DNA from: Cruorifilaria tuberocauda
Lineage: Eukaryota > Nematoda > Chromadorea > Rhabditida > Onchocercidae
Assembly (NCBI GenBank): GCA_013365365.1
Contig: JABVXU010000218.1
Location: 1 to 64,000 of the forward strand
Length of the DNA: 64,000 bases
Direction: 5' to 3'
Both the position numbers and the translations under genes were made by a program. The notes beneath the pieces were generated by a model that had not been told where the DNA came from, searched no databases, and was given only the letters and a program-made list of their open reading frames with translations. Below are positions 40,399 through 52,753 of the stretch, one piece after another (the first letter of the stretch is position 1; each line of letters starts with the position of its first letter).

Positions 40399-41620
40399 TC
40401 AGTATCCAGAATCTATTAAATATTGCGCAAGTTTCTCAACTGCTACACGTACTTCTGCCGCATTTTCTCCCTTATAGCAAGCAATTAGTACAGCTGAAAA
40501 TTTACAGCAAATTCATATATCATTGCATGATAACATAAATTATATGCCAGGAATAGATTTTTTTTAGTACAATTCTTGATACTGTGACACAAATCGTCCA
40601 TGTAGCAATAATGATAGAGTGTAACAGACCTGATTTAGTTTTGGCTGCAAATATTCCGGTTTTATCGCGCTTACCAAAAATGAGATTCTGTTCTGTTCGC
40701 GGCACTATATAATGCACGCCTACAATAAATGACTTAAGCCCATTCATTACAAAAATTTAAATTTAATGAATGAATGAATGAATCTATAAATTTTCAGGTT
40801 AATATTGGGATCTCATCTCCTATCTTTCTTTCTATTTGCTTTTCAATAAAAGATTGGTTTTTTGCAATTATAAGCCCTCTAGGAGAAAGAGTCATCGGGA
40901 AACCATATTAGAAATGAGATAATGAACTCCATGAAATCATCGGGCTGTATTAGACTGTTCGGAAAAAAATGATACAATAATCACCTTCCAAATCGCAACC
41001 AACAGCTGGCACTTTTTCAATATGATCATATAGACTCACAAATTTTTTTAACTCTTCGTCTGTTGCCTGTAAAACTTTATCTAATCATTACTGCATAATA
41101 GTCCTATCTGAACTTCCGTCTTCGCATTTCAGCCTTATAAGACAACTGGCTAACATATAAAATGAAAAAAGAAAGTTACCAATTTTACCACAGTATAAAT
41201 ATTATACTGCTGAAAGCCTGAATTTCGACGATTGTGTAAAGCAATGGCTCGGAGGTAATGATACTTTTTGGGTAATCAATAGCTAGTCAACAATAGTATT
41301 TTGTGTCTTTTTATACGATCAACAATTTAGTTAATATTCCAGTAAACATTCTGATGATCTTCCAATTATCGATTACATATTTACTCGATTCCACCTTCTT
41401 AATAAAAACTGGCACCAGATCTAATATTTATCTTGAGTCGAAAAAATAATTAAAAATAACAAGTTAAAATGAGAATTATAGCAAGAACTGTTACCCGGAA
41501 TTCACGGTCGCCTTCCGACCTCGCCCATACAGCACCATCTGGATAACCAACAATAGCAGCGCGTTGTATACCTTGACTTGAATCAAGGAGATTTTTGATA
41601 TAAGCGGCCCAGCCAGACAT
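40399..41620 (-). CDS. pfn: Profilin
   Basis: Four exons: 41620-41495, 41066-40985, 40719-40630, 40493-40399; phases agree and the product is 130 aa, the usual profilin length. The N-terminus (MSGWAAYIKNLLDSSQGIQ) and AAIVGYPDGAVWARSEGDRE give the typical profilin start and its poly-proline-binding aromatic residues. The second exon has ATDEELKKFVSLYD. The third reads HYIVPRTEQNLIFGKRDKTG, and the fourth CYKGENAAEVRVAVEKLAQY with DSGY at the end. Profilin binds G-actin, exchanges its nucleotide and delivers it to formins. C. elegans has three profilins; which one this matches cannot be said without alignment. Confidence 0.96.
40766..40783. repeat. (ATGA)n short tandem repeat
   Basis: Four to five ATGA units in profilin intron 2. 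Confidence 0.8.
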
Positions 41621-42598
41621 TCTACAGCTATTGATTGAGCGGTCTAAAAAGCAAAAAGAACGGAAGAAAAATATACTACAATATTTACAGCAGTTCTACC
41701 TACTACTGCAAAATTAGTATGACTATTAGGGACTAACGGAAGATGTATCCAACACGATATTATGTAAATGGTATTATGTAAGTAATTTAACAGGGAAAAA
41801 AAAATTAAATCAATAAGGAGAGATACGGAAACGACCAATCACAGTGCTATTTAAAGAGTGAATTGTTGATGAAACACATAATTGCTCAGTAGGTAATTCT
41901 AACAAGTCTAAATTATGACACGAAAATTTAAGCAATACAAGTATTAAATAATAGTTTACAAAAATCAGATTTAAAAATTAGAAATTTTTGCAATTAAAAT
42001 TTAAAATTTAGAAGTTGACAAATGTCATACATATCAACAGATCTCGTCATTTGATGTTTGAAAATTTTCGATATCGGATAATGATGATTTGGTATTACAA
42101 ATAAAACCATGAAATGGGAACATGCAATAAAAGAGTATGAAAGGGAAACATGCAATAAAACAAAATCCTAGTAACAAGACCGCTCTACCCTAATCCTTTG
42201 GAAAATACTCAGTTATACTGATTAATCGTATAAAATTTAATGCTTGTGAAGTATCGAAGTCCCGCTATGACATACATTTCCTCCCATTCGTTATCCGTAT
42301 TTTTCCGGTTCTATTTTTATGTAGCATTATCAAATGAAGCTAAATGGAGCATACTTTTTATGAAACTGATTTTTATAATCTTCAACCAGCCCTCTGTCAC
42401 TTACCACAATTTCTGTTTCATTTTATTTACATAATGCATAGAAAATCCAAACATGGTTTCGTGTGCATTCAAGTAGGAAAAATTAGCTGTGGTGAGAACG
42501 AAGCTTTCGTGATTCTCTCTCCATCCACTGTATTATTTCTAATTTCGTGAATCATCTCCAGCACATATCATCAATATTTCGGTATCCAGTGAATTAAT

Positions 42599-42642
42599 TG
42601 TAACTTTCGGGAAGAACGATTTAGTTCTTCCCGAAAGTTACA
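42599..42642. repeat. Perfect inverted repeat (hairpin)
   Basis: GTAACTTTCGGGAAGAAC at 42600-42617 is followed by a 6-base spacer (GATTTA) and its exact complement at 42624-42641; one more T-A pair extends the stem to 19 bp. The stem contains TTCGGGAAG, far from local AT content. The loop is short for a miRNA precursor. A cruciform, a small foldback element or an RNA hairpin are all possible. Confidence 0.9.
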
Positions 42643-42988
42643 GAGATAGTGATAATAGCAATGAAAATGGCTATGATAATGAATTGTATTGACATGATGA
42701 TTATAATGATAATAATTGCAAAAGTGGCAGTTATCAGTCCTAATAAGAGCGACTGTGATAGTTATTGCTATATTTTTCATAATTCCAGTCCTTCTTCGAG
42801 TTAACTTTCAGTTCATAATAAGAATTCAAGTAATGGAATTCACGCACTGGAATTTAAGAGTTCGCATTAAAGATTATGTTATAGTTTCTGATACCAGCAT
42901 GATATTTTTCAGAAGTAAATATCACAAGTTACTGTTGTCTAATCAAAGTTGCTATCTATGGCGGAAATAGTGTTAATGATAATCCTAT

Positions 42989-43017
42989 CGTTGTCAATTG
43001 ATATCATTTTGACAACG
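42989..43017. repeat. Short inverted repeat
   Basis: CGTTGTCAA at 42989-42997 and TTGACAACG at 43009-43017 are exact reverse complements around an 11-base spacer that contains the palindrome TGATATCA. Confidence 0.65.
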
Positions 43018-43794
43018 CTTTTAAAATTATTATAATAATACTAATTATAATATACTGAAGGAAAAAAGAACATCAAAAAATATTCTAAATTAAAATATTG
43101 AAATTCACTCGTAATGACAATTATCCCGACAATATGAGAAATATGCTGAGAGATTTGGAAAATGTGAAGATGACTGGGATGGAATGAATTGCAACAAGGG
43201 AAACATGAATATGAAATTTTTCCTGAGAATAGAGTGAATGATGAATGGAAACATTTTTGTGCTCAAAGGTTTAGTTTCTGATGCAGAATGCGTACATTTT
43301 CACCTTTCACTCAATTATTAGGAATCAATTATTATGAAAATTTCAATCATATCTATATAGAAGCTAATAGTTAGGATATTTTACTTCTATCGAGATAAAT
43401 GGAATTAAATGAAGCCCTGAAATGGAATATATGTTTCAAAAATAATTTGGGTTATTTGATTGGTCATTTTGTTCAAATCACCGTTTAATTTTCCATTATT
43501 CCGACATCATATAATTAGTGACACTTTTCTCAATTGAAAAACGTTAAATATTTATAGCAACAAATCTATCAATGTGAATAAAATCAAATTTCCCTCTGCT
43601 CCTAATTATATGTATATGTATGTATGACAAGTAACTCCAGAATGTCTTAAAATAGATGTAAGTAATATTTACTCTCCCATCCCTATCATCTATATTCTAT
43701 GCTTTCTTATCATTTTTCCCACTCTCGACGTTGACCGTTACCATCCATTCTTACCAGTGCTGCACAGCGATAAAGCAGATAAGCAGATAAGTTT

Positions 43795-43902
43795 CAAGTC
43801 CAACGATGATTGTAATAATTATAAGAACATGCTGATAGTAATGTTTGTCAAGTCCAATAATGATAACAATAATTATGAAAACATTGATAAGATCTTGAGC
43901 AC
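43795..43902. repeat. Imperfect 54-bp tandem duplication
   Basis: CAAGTCCAACGATGATTGTA at 43795 recurs as CAAGTCCAATAATGATAACA at 43849, and the similarity continues for about 50 bases with substitutions. The period is a multiple of three and the + frame stays open across both copies, but no gene is supported. Confidence 0.6.
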
Positions 43903-45436
43903 AACATATGAATATTGTAGTAAACAGAAAAGCAGATTATAAAGTAACTGATGTCATAAAGTGATTGAACGCAGGAGCTAACGCAGAAAAACACAAATAT
44001 TAGAATTCCAAATTCTACTTCAGAAACAAAAGGATTAGTAATCATCGTAGAAATGATGAGAGCATTCAATGCTGTACTAAAGGAATTGAGATATATTTCG
44101 ATCAACATTCCATATGGATAAGCTGAAGAGTGAAAGGACCTTAAAGGTAGTACAGTTGTGGTGCCGTATCGGTGCAGCGAAACTATAAGCGATGATCGTT
44201 CTCATCGGGTCGCTGAGTGTATGCTAAAGTTCCCTCTCGCATAAATATAAACGTAGCGTTAGCATGTGCATTTACTATTAAGTGATATGAAAAGAATGAG
44301 AAGGGAAGAATGAAACGGGAACCATTTAAAGAAGATTTCTTCAATCTTTTAAATTAAACATGCAATTCTGAAAGCAACATCTGCTCACTTCGAATGTACG
44401 GTTCCGTCATCATTTATCTTTATTACGATTCTAAAAAGAAAGCAAGGAGTGAGTAACCGAAATACTGGAAAATCTCTGCATGCAAGATTTAATTGAACGC
44501 ACCGCGCTTTAAATTTTAATCTGATAGCACTACTGTACCATAGTGGTTGAAGGCTAAATTAATAGAGTTGGTATGAGGTACCTTAGTGAGCAAAACCTTA
44601 GTAAAAGCAAAACTGCTGGGGTAACACAAATGATTAAATTGTTAGTTATATAATAATTGAATCGCAGAGAGAAAACTCTAGGAAGTGAAGAAATATCGTT
44701 GAATAGCTTAGTTTGATGTACGTGATAATGGAAAAGCAATGAAGAGTGAAGCGATGAGTGATACAGTGACAAGAGGAGAAGCGATGACGTATACATCGTT
44801 CAAAGGATATAAATATGCCAAATAATTTGTTGAAAACAGACAACGATGAGAATGAGCATGCTAATAGCGTAGATTTATGCTTTCAATGCTGAATAGACTA
44901 AAGAATACTTATGAGACGAAAAGTTCAGAAATGAAACCATAAAATGGAAGGCGAAACTGACCATTCGCCATGCAAAGATACTTTTAATGCTGTCAACAAT
45001 AACCAATGGTTTTTAAAAATCATAATATAATGGAATTCTATTACGAGCGTATCACAATAAAATCTAAAATTGATGAAATAATCAACGATGCTATTCCATG
45101 AGAATGAAATTGAAATAATTAAGTTTACCAGTAATTATTATCAATCTTTCAACGATTAAAACAACACAAATGAAAAATTTCAACAACAAGAAGGCTATTT
45201 GGAAGGAATTCTCCGAAAAAAAGAAATGCAAAAACAGAAAAAACTGAATGATGCATATTGCGAATCTTTTCTGATTTTCATCCGATTAAAAAAACGACAT
45301 TGTGGAATAAACTGCCAACCCTTCAAAGAAATTGGGGTGATGAAAATGAATGAGTGACTCATATCATCCCTTCATTATCACCATCATTATCACCATCATC
45401 ATCACCCATCAGCATTACCCAAATCCAATATACATA

Positions 45437-45499
45437 TGCATACATATATACACACACATACCTCACACACACACACACACACACACAGACATGCACACC
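45437..45499. repeat. (CA)n microsatellite
   Basis: Interrupted CA repeat, about 60 bases, preceded at 45371-45404 by CAT/CAC triplet repeats. The open frames covering it on both strands are artefacts of the repeat. Confidence 0.9.
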
Positions 45500-47134
45500 T
45501 ACCTCACAATACCGAGGGCACTCACTGATGGCCAAGAAGATATCATTGTAACTGTTTGCAATTGGGTAAAGAAATGAGTACCCAATTTGGAGTAATGAGT
45601 GCATCATTCAGTCTTCAGTTTATTGTATAAAATAGCCTCCTGAATCGTCTTGCTCAGAAGAATTAAGGAGAAAGAGTTGATTTGGATGATTAGGTTTAAG
45701 TAAGTTAGAAACGAATTTTTCCATATATGAATTTAAACATGTAAATAGTAAATAATTTACGTGCTTGAATTGGAATGCAAAAATTTGACAAAATGAATCA
45801 TTCTTATTAACAGTATTCCAATGATACCATGAATGACGAACTTTTGAAAGTAATAGAATAGTATCGTAACATATGAAGGTGAATGAATGAAAGAGACAAA
45901 TAAGGGAATGCATGATGACATACGCCAAATTCATGATAGAATTGATCGCATGTCAAGATTTCCTTGCACGATAATCATATATATCATTTGGTGATCGATA
46001 TTTGCTAAAGGAGTATTATATCAAATAGAATTGGATACATGTATTGTTAAAATTAAATGCGAATTTAATTTTTTAAAAATCAATATTTTTCGAACATAAT
46101 GCAATAAATAAATAATTTTCGCGATTTTCTTTGAATTTGTGAGTATATCAAATATTCTATTTATCAGATTTCATTTATCCATTTATCATTAGAAAGTATG
46201 GAATACGTGAAGACAAATTTTCCATTTTTTTGAAAACTTTGTCGCAAAATGACGCAAACCTCAACTCCTTAAATCCTTTCAAAAATTGAAAAGACAATCT
46301 CTCTTCTTCTTTTTCAAACAGTAAAGCACACGAGCTTGCAATTTTCCCAGAAATGAAACGCGATATGAAGCGAATAAATCTAAAGTTGGAGGAAAATGGA
46401 AAAGGACCAATTATTTATCATATGGAGTTATCACATATTCAAAATATTTAAAATCACAAAATTTCAAACTAATCAAACCATCTTACATGCAGACTCTGTC
46501 CATGAATCAAAATACTTCATGGTTATTACTGGACAAACGTTTAATTTTTTTCGGTATGACCTGAAATCTCAAATCTCTTCTCCTAAACAAATTTTAAAAC
46601 GAAAAATCAGCTATTTAAAGTTCAGCATCATCACTATCACCATCATTCGGTCATTCAGTACATCACGTAAACAATAATTTCAATCTCAATCATGAAATTT
46701 ATTCCAATTTGACTCACTGTCAATTTTAGCTAGTGATATTACGGAAGCGCCAATCATACCCAATCTGATATTGTTTGCTTCATAACATCACTTGCATGGG
46801 TCTTATGTTCTAGGACGGCTTCCTATCGAGTCATTTCTAAATCACAAAAAATAGATTCATCAAAATTTGAGAAACATGGATGGTGATCATTTTTCGTAGA
46901 GAAATACTAAACTTAACTTATCTTTTTCTTTCATTTCGATGAATTTCTGTCATTTCTGAAAATATAAATTCTTGACCTTTTTTCTGGAAAAAATACTCCG
47001 TAGAAGAAATTTTTGATGGATTTTGAAAAAATTCGAAATTTAAATTCATTGAGACGATATAAAAGTCTACAAAAGTCTCTTAATTTTAGTTTACAGTCAT
47101 TTCATGAAAGTTTTCCGGTTGTTTGCGAATGCAG

Positions 47135-48037
47135 CAGGATTCATCATCCAACCTATTTAAGCTGCGAGATGCATATGATAATGACCTGACAATTATACCT
47201 GAAGTTGGTGCCAAATAAGTCTATAAGAAATTAGATTTCCTGAATGAATTTGCCTTATTTAGTTTCGAATTTTAGATTGTCGATTCAGCATTAGCACACT
47301 TTTTCATGAAACAATTGTGGAAACCGATGAGTTTGGAAATACGCATCGTACCAGAAATTCAGAATCGTCGTAATATGACGCTTATCATGGGAGACAAAGA
47401 ATCTATGCACATCGAAGCAAATAAAGTCATCGATTTCATGCATGCTTTCTCTTTCTCGAATTGCAGTGTAAAGTCGAAAATCCATAAGTTCAAAAATATT
47501 TTTTGAAGTTTTTGAAGAAAAAAGATCGAATAATCTTAAACTTTAACATAAGTGTTGCAGTATTTACAACCATGTGTATGTAAACGTCAGCTAGAAAAAG
47601 AAATTCAAAAACTTCGGTTGCATGCAGCTTTCGATGAAATACGGAAACGATGGCACCAGGTTTAGTTTTCCTACGATACTTTCATTTATTTCAGTTAAGA
47701 AATGGCTGATTCGATTATCATAATGTCAGTTTTCCGACTTTTTGAATAGTTATTATCCAATCAGTAATTTTACAGAAGTTGATTACTAGCACAAATTTAA
47801 AATTTATGCAATTATATTCTCAACTTAAGGCTGATTTATTTACAGGTACATTTAGGAGACATAAACATGAAATGCCCTTACAAACACGATATATACATGC
47901 TTAGAACCGGTAGTAGTATGTCAACCGCTAAGCCGATAACTAACGCTATCCGCGGAAGTGCGTCATTTAATCGGCAAAGTTACGACAGCACTATTCGATC
48001 CAGCTATTCCACGTTATACCGATCTTCATCATTTTAA
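47135..48037 (+). CDS. Unrecognised multi-exon gene, 3' part
   Basis: Three exons join in phase 0: 47276-47467 (after TTTTTAG, donor AGT|GTAAAG), 47561-47659 (after GTTGCAG, donor CAG|GTTTAG) and 47846-48037 (after TTTACAG), with TAA at 48035-48037. A fourth upstream exon, 47135-47203, fits less well because its best donor is GAA|GTTGGT. The middle part reads YLQPCVCKRQLEKEIQKLRL, a short charged helix, then RKRWHQ. The C-terminus is rich in serine, tyrosine and arginine (YDSTIRSSYSTLYRSSSF), a possible phosphorylation tail. Earlier exons may lie at 46353 (MKRDMKRINLKLEENGKG) and 46729. No domain is recognised. Confidence 0.5.
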
Positions 48038-48655
48038 TACTGTCAAAAATTATATGTAACTCATTTTTGCTAATTCATTTCCAACACTTTTTCGCATCCT
48101 TTTACGTCACCAGCAATCAAGACCGAATTTCAAAAAATCAAATTTTTATGCTTATCATTCTTACATTAGCCTTACATGTTTTACGATTTTGAGATGAAGC
48201 ACTCGCTACTTTTTGTTAAAGAAAGTTAAATTTAATGTTTTTTGTTTTGAAGAATTGGCTAAATCGGAATCTTTGCCCCAGATATCTACAAAAAAGTTCA
48301 TTTATAGAAAGAATCCAGCTAAAATTTTTGTAATTCTGAATTTCATGATATCAGCATTAAAAATCAATAACGAAGTTGATAACCGGTTAGTTCAATGTAG
48401 TAGAATTTAAAACGTTAATCCTTACTTTATATCGAAACGAGTTGCATTGTCTTCGGTGTGATATTTGCTCATCCTCAGCAATTAATAAAGGATCTTGAAA
48501 AAAGATAGTTACAATAATTATCAAATGGATCTTACAGAATCTTTTAAATCGATGTGCATATTAATAGAAGTTAATACAAAATTTCAGTTTATTCTTACTA
48601 GAGGTCAATATCAGCGACACATATCAATCGGTATCTGAATCATTTCCATTATGAA
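48038..48655. other. Intergenic between convergent genes
   Basis: AT-rich 3' flanks of the unrecognised gene (+) and the PDZ gene (-); no supported feature. Confidence 0.5.
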
Positions 48656-51406
48656 TTATTTGCGAACATGACGAAGACTTTTGTCTTCGTTATCACTAGC
48701 ACTAATAAATTCTACTGCTTTGCCTTCGACAGTGTTCACCCGTTTTGCTGGTGCATTGCTTTTTCTTAGACAACTTTTCTTTGGCTAAAATAAAATTTTC
48801 TATTTATGGATATCAATAGAAATATTATTAACCGGAAATCTAACAGAAAATTTTTAAATATTTAGCAGTTTTTCGTAGAAAAATTCATTATTTTGCTTTT
48901 GACAAGTATGAAAGTTATCATATTATTTCAACACACATGGCATTTTAACTTATACTTATGTATTGAGGAATCGAAAAAATGGGAATCCTGAAAATTTTTT
49001 TTATTTTGAGTAAGACACTTACTGCAACGGGATTTTATAACTTTTGTCGTTCTCGAGCTGCAATAGTGCGTCATCGCTATTCATTGCAACTGACCGAGCT
49101 TGAGCAACTGAAGCCGCAAGTGCACTTTGTACCCAATGCCGAGCTTCCATTGTTTCCGGACGTTTTACAACAGTCGTTACAAAACGGTTTGCCTGGAGAC
49201 TCTTTAAGAGAAGGTCACGGTACACATCTTTACCAGTGACTAGATGACCATCGATATCGATCAAATGATCTCCAACCTGCAGCTGTTGCGATGCCAATGA
49301 ACCCGGATCGCATCGAGATACCAGAACGCGATTCCGGTAATGTTTGATACCGAGACCAAGTCTCGGACCACCAGGTTTCCATTCAAGTCCAGCTGCCTTT
49401 AATATAATGAAACTGTAGTTTTTGTCAAATGATTTCCAAAAAAAAATGAATATTTCGATAGACTTTTACAGTTTCGATAACAATAAAATTTATTATTAAA
49501 GTTATTACAATAAAGATAACATACGAAATACATATATCCATCACGACGATTAATTTGGCTCGATCAGGAGGTATAAGAACTTTCGCTTCAAGTTCAGCTG
49601 CCTTATTTTCATCTCTCACCAACGTTATAGTAGCGCATGGTGTGCGAAACGAAGTAACTGAAAGAAATGGTCGCAATTCTGAACAACAGTGTTGTTTAAC
49701 TTCAACACTTGATCACCAATCTGAAATTGTATATATAAATATATCAGAATATTCGGCCAAATATTGATATTACTGTGATTGTGAATTTTTTTCCGATAAA
49801 AGATTCTTCATGATAACAGAATTATTTACAAGTAAATTTTCAAAAAAAACCTAAAGATTTTCTTCCGGGAGCGTCTCCGGTTGAATCTTAACAACTATAA
49901 GTTTATCGTTGGGAACTGCTCCCAGTGGATCGCCTTCCTCCATCGGTATTGCAATCGATACTTCTTTCACCATCCAATCACAGTTGCCGGAACAATGAAC
50001 TATTTCGATAAGTCACAATGAACCAAATAATTCACAAATTATTTTTTAGAGTTTTTATATAACTGCTAATAGAATATGCAAAATTTGATAACGGGAAAAA
50101 AGTGCTTACGTAAATTAAATGGGAATAGATGAGAATACGCAAATCCTTTTTTCAAGTTTTATCGGAATGGGATTTTTATGGTAAGCAAGAAGGAACCACG
50201 ATATTTCATTTCTTCAATAATTAAAATTAAATGATATGTCTTATATGACTGATTTATTTTCACATTCGGTTTTTCAATGCATCTTAGTTCATTTACATTT
50301 CTTTTATTTTTTTAATTTTCTCATTCATTTGCATTTGCTTACAATGTGAAAATAGAATATAAATCAATGTACAAATCAGAAGTTCGAATTCGATTGCAAA
50401 ATAGTTCATCTGTCAATAAAGTGTGCAAATTTTTCATTAACTCTTTTTTTGCTGATGCATTGCCACTAAAAATATTATCTTCATTGCCTGAAAAGTATTT
50501 AATTCTGGATTTCAATAACTAATGCTATAAAATGGTGTTGTAAACTTACGATTTCAGTTAAATTTTTACCTCAAAATTTTTTTGCATGTTATGTTCGAAT
50601 ATAAACTGAAATTCACATAAATAGTACCTCAAATCTTCACCATTATTTTCAATCATGAAACGATCCTGCTGAGATGCCGTTGCAGTTTGTATAACGGATG
50701 AACTTGACGAGAGTGATCTGATCCTAACTCTGAGTATGGACCTTCTTCTATCCTGGAATCCAAATCCTATTCCGGAACCTGCAATAGGAATTCTCTTTCT
50801 GACCAACTACTTTTCTAGAATCCTCTTCACTTCCATGTAACCGTTGCTCACTTCGACTACGACGTTGTTCAACACGCTCAGAATGATCGTTATGTACATT
50901 TTCATCCCCATTTAATCGTATTAATCTTCCAGCAATTCTATTTTCTGGGATAGCTTCAATTTGTTGAGCAACAAAATTCCGCACAATTTCAACTCGTCTG
51001 ATTTGCATACGCGCATAATTAGGTGCTAGTAATCTTCGAGGCTAAAAAAGGCCCTAAAATTAGGATTTAAAAAGATAAAACTTTTAACCGAAGCAAAACT
51101 AAGGCAGCCACTTGTCTATAAATGAGAAAGATAGAGAAATAGGGCGAGGATTCATGTGAAGAAAACGCTACTACAGATTGGAAATGAGTATTAAAATATA
51201 AATTGACAATCAAAATGACCCAGAAGAAAGGAAATGGATCGATAAGATTTAATTCTATAAACTCTTTTAAATTTTACTTCATTATTTAACACTAAATTTA
51301 ATTATGTTATTACCATTGGTACTAAGCTTAGAATTTGTGGCGATTGTCCATCTCCCGTACCATTAAGGATCAAATTTCCGATGTAATAAACATCTTCATC
51401 CGTCAT
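48656..51406 (-). pseudogene. Nematode tandem-PDZ protein gene, probably decayed
   Basis: Exons on the minus strand: 51406-51314 (MTDEDVYYIGNLILNGTGDG), 51041-50811 (PRRLLAPNYARMQIRRVEIV), 50752-50628, about 49999-49851 and 49720-49525 (first PDZ), 49396-49023 (second PDZ), 48784-48656 (C-terminus, ends KSLRHVRK). The second PDZ is intact: GPRLGLGIKHYRNRVLVSRC, GDHLIDIDG, then KRPETMEARHWVQSAL. The first PDZ (GDQVLKLNNTVVQNC) is broken. An in-frame TAG lies at 49851-49853 directly before the donor. The 49720-49525 exon should be phase 0 at both ends but is 196 nt, and its reading frame must change twice (near 49641-49655 and 49548-49556) to give TPCATITLVRDENK and then RRDGYMYF. The phases of the 50628 and 49023 junctions also do not fit their neighbours. 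Neighbouring genes are clean, so decay is more likely than bad sequence, but assembly error is possible. PDZ domains bind C-terminal peptides of membrane proteins. Confidence 0.6.
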
Positions 51407-52753
51407 TTTATGACTTATTGCACTTTTCATGCAACTTCAGGAGAGAAGAAAAGAGAGTTAGTAAACAAGAACGATACAATCAGTAAGTTAACATTGGGTG
51501 AAAATGAATTCCTCAGTAATTACTTCGCCTATAAATGAGCGCATCTTTCAAACATTACTTCTTAAATAATTTGCATAAACGGAGAAAGATTACACCATCA
51601 TTCTGATGGCTTCATACTTATACTTAATTTATACTTAATTGAACACGTCTACAGAACGATCGAAACCGCATCCCCAAAAGTAACACAAAATCCGATAAAA
51701 GTACACGTTCCAATGCTTCTTGGCATTTTGTTTTTTCATAGCACTCCTTCTTGGTGATCCATTTTCAGACCATTCAAATATGCAGAAATCTGAAAGATTC
51801 ATTGGGGTCAAGATTTCGGATAAGTGGGCTTTGATAAGGCTGGAGTAAATTCTGTCAGTTGGATTGCGGGAGACGTGGTGTGGTAGTCGGCATAAGGAAT
51901 CAGTAACTTTAGAATTCTCATGATTTTGAGGTACTTAGGTGATAGTTTGTAAATAATTTTCGAATTACTGAAGAAATCATTCAGATGGTTTTATGATTTA
52001 AAATTGTGTTATCTTGACGATAACGGAGCATAGCAGCAAAAGGGAATGTGATTGAGAGGATGTCTAGGGAATAATTGCTAAAGTAGAAAGTGAAGATGCT
52101 TCAATTTCTTTATCTAAGGAGTAGTTATTTCAAGAACTGATTGGAATGGAATAAAATTGGGAGGAACTAATACATACTCGTCAGAAGGGGATTTTCAAAT
52201 GATTGTTATTGAAAATCTGAAATCTGTAGTATTAGATTTACATCTTTTTAAAGCTTTGATTTGGTTACTTAGAAAGACATATTTCACTGCTAGAACTGAT
52301 CAAAATGATGGTTAGACATCATGAGCTTCTTTGGCGGCAAGTAATATTTGGTCACGTTTGTGTTACTGATTGCCGAAACATCGCATTCTAAAAATTTTCG
52401 GAATTTTAGAAATTTGGAGCATGTGTATTCTCAGGCAATTTCATTCCCACCATTTCGCAAATGAAATTTTATTATGTGGTAGTATTAAGCTTTGAAGACC
52501 TTTCTAATGAATTAAGTAAGTCATATTCATTTTAAATGTCCTATATCATCATTTTTGGGCATATTATACTGAGCCGCATTCTAAAATATTAACATGTTTT
52601 TTTTACTGACATGGAATTAGTAAGGTAAGTGAATAATTATATGTGACGTATATAAGATCAGAAAAGAACTTCGAATACATCAGAAAATGTATCTTACTAA
52701 AATTTCTGTATATTATAGTGAATGGGGATGAAATTTAAACAAAGACCTAGAAA
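51407..52753. other. Intergenic between divergent genes
   Basis: Upstream flanks of the PDZ gene (-) and TSEN54 (+). AT-rich; no exon or RNA gene recognised. Promoters presumably lie here. Confidence 0.5.

Larger units (their letters stand above)
41621..46350. other. Gene-poor repeat-bearing stretch
   Basis: No supported gene. It holds the inverted repeat at 42599-42642, a 54-bp imperfect duplication at 43795, a less AT-rich island at about 44150-44260, and (CA)n at 45.4 kb. Several open frames (42240-42434, 42716-42970, 44554-44843, 45350-45607) fall on simple repeats or AT runs. Confidence 0.5.

Noticed and set aside
42599..42642. miRNA precursor
   Set aside because: The stem is about 19 bp, perfectly paired, with a 6-base loop; animal precursors have longer stems with bulges and larger loops.
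44160..44230. Hammerhead-ribozyme-like words (CGAAAC near GATGAG) in the 44.2 kb island
   Set aside because: The CUGAUGA core is absent, and the two words are in the wrong order and spacing on either strand.
45350..45607. Three overlapping open frames of 65-82 codons
   Set aside because: They read through CA, CAT and CAC simple repeats and exist on both strands; no coding signal beyond the repeats.
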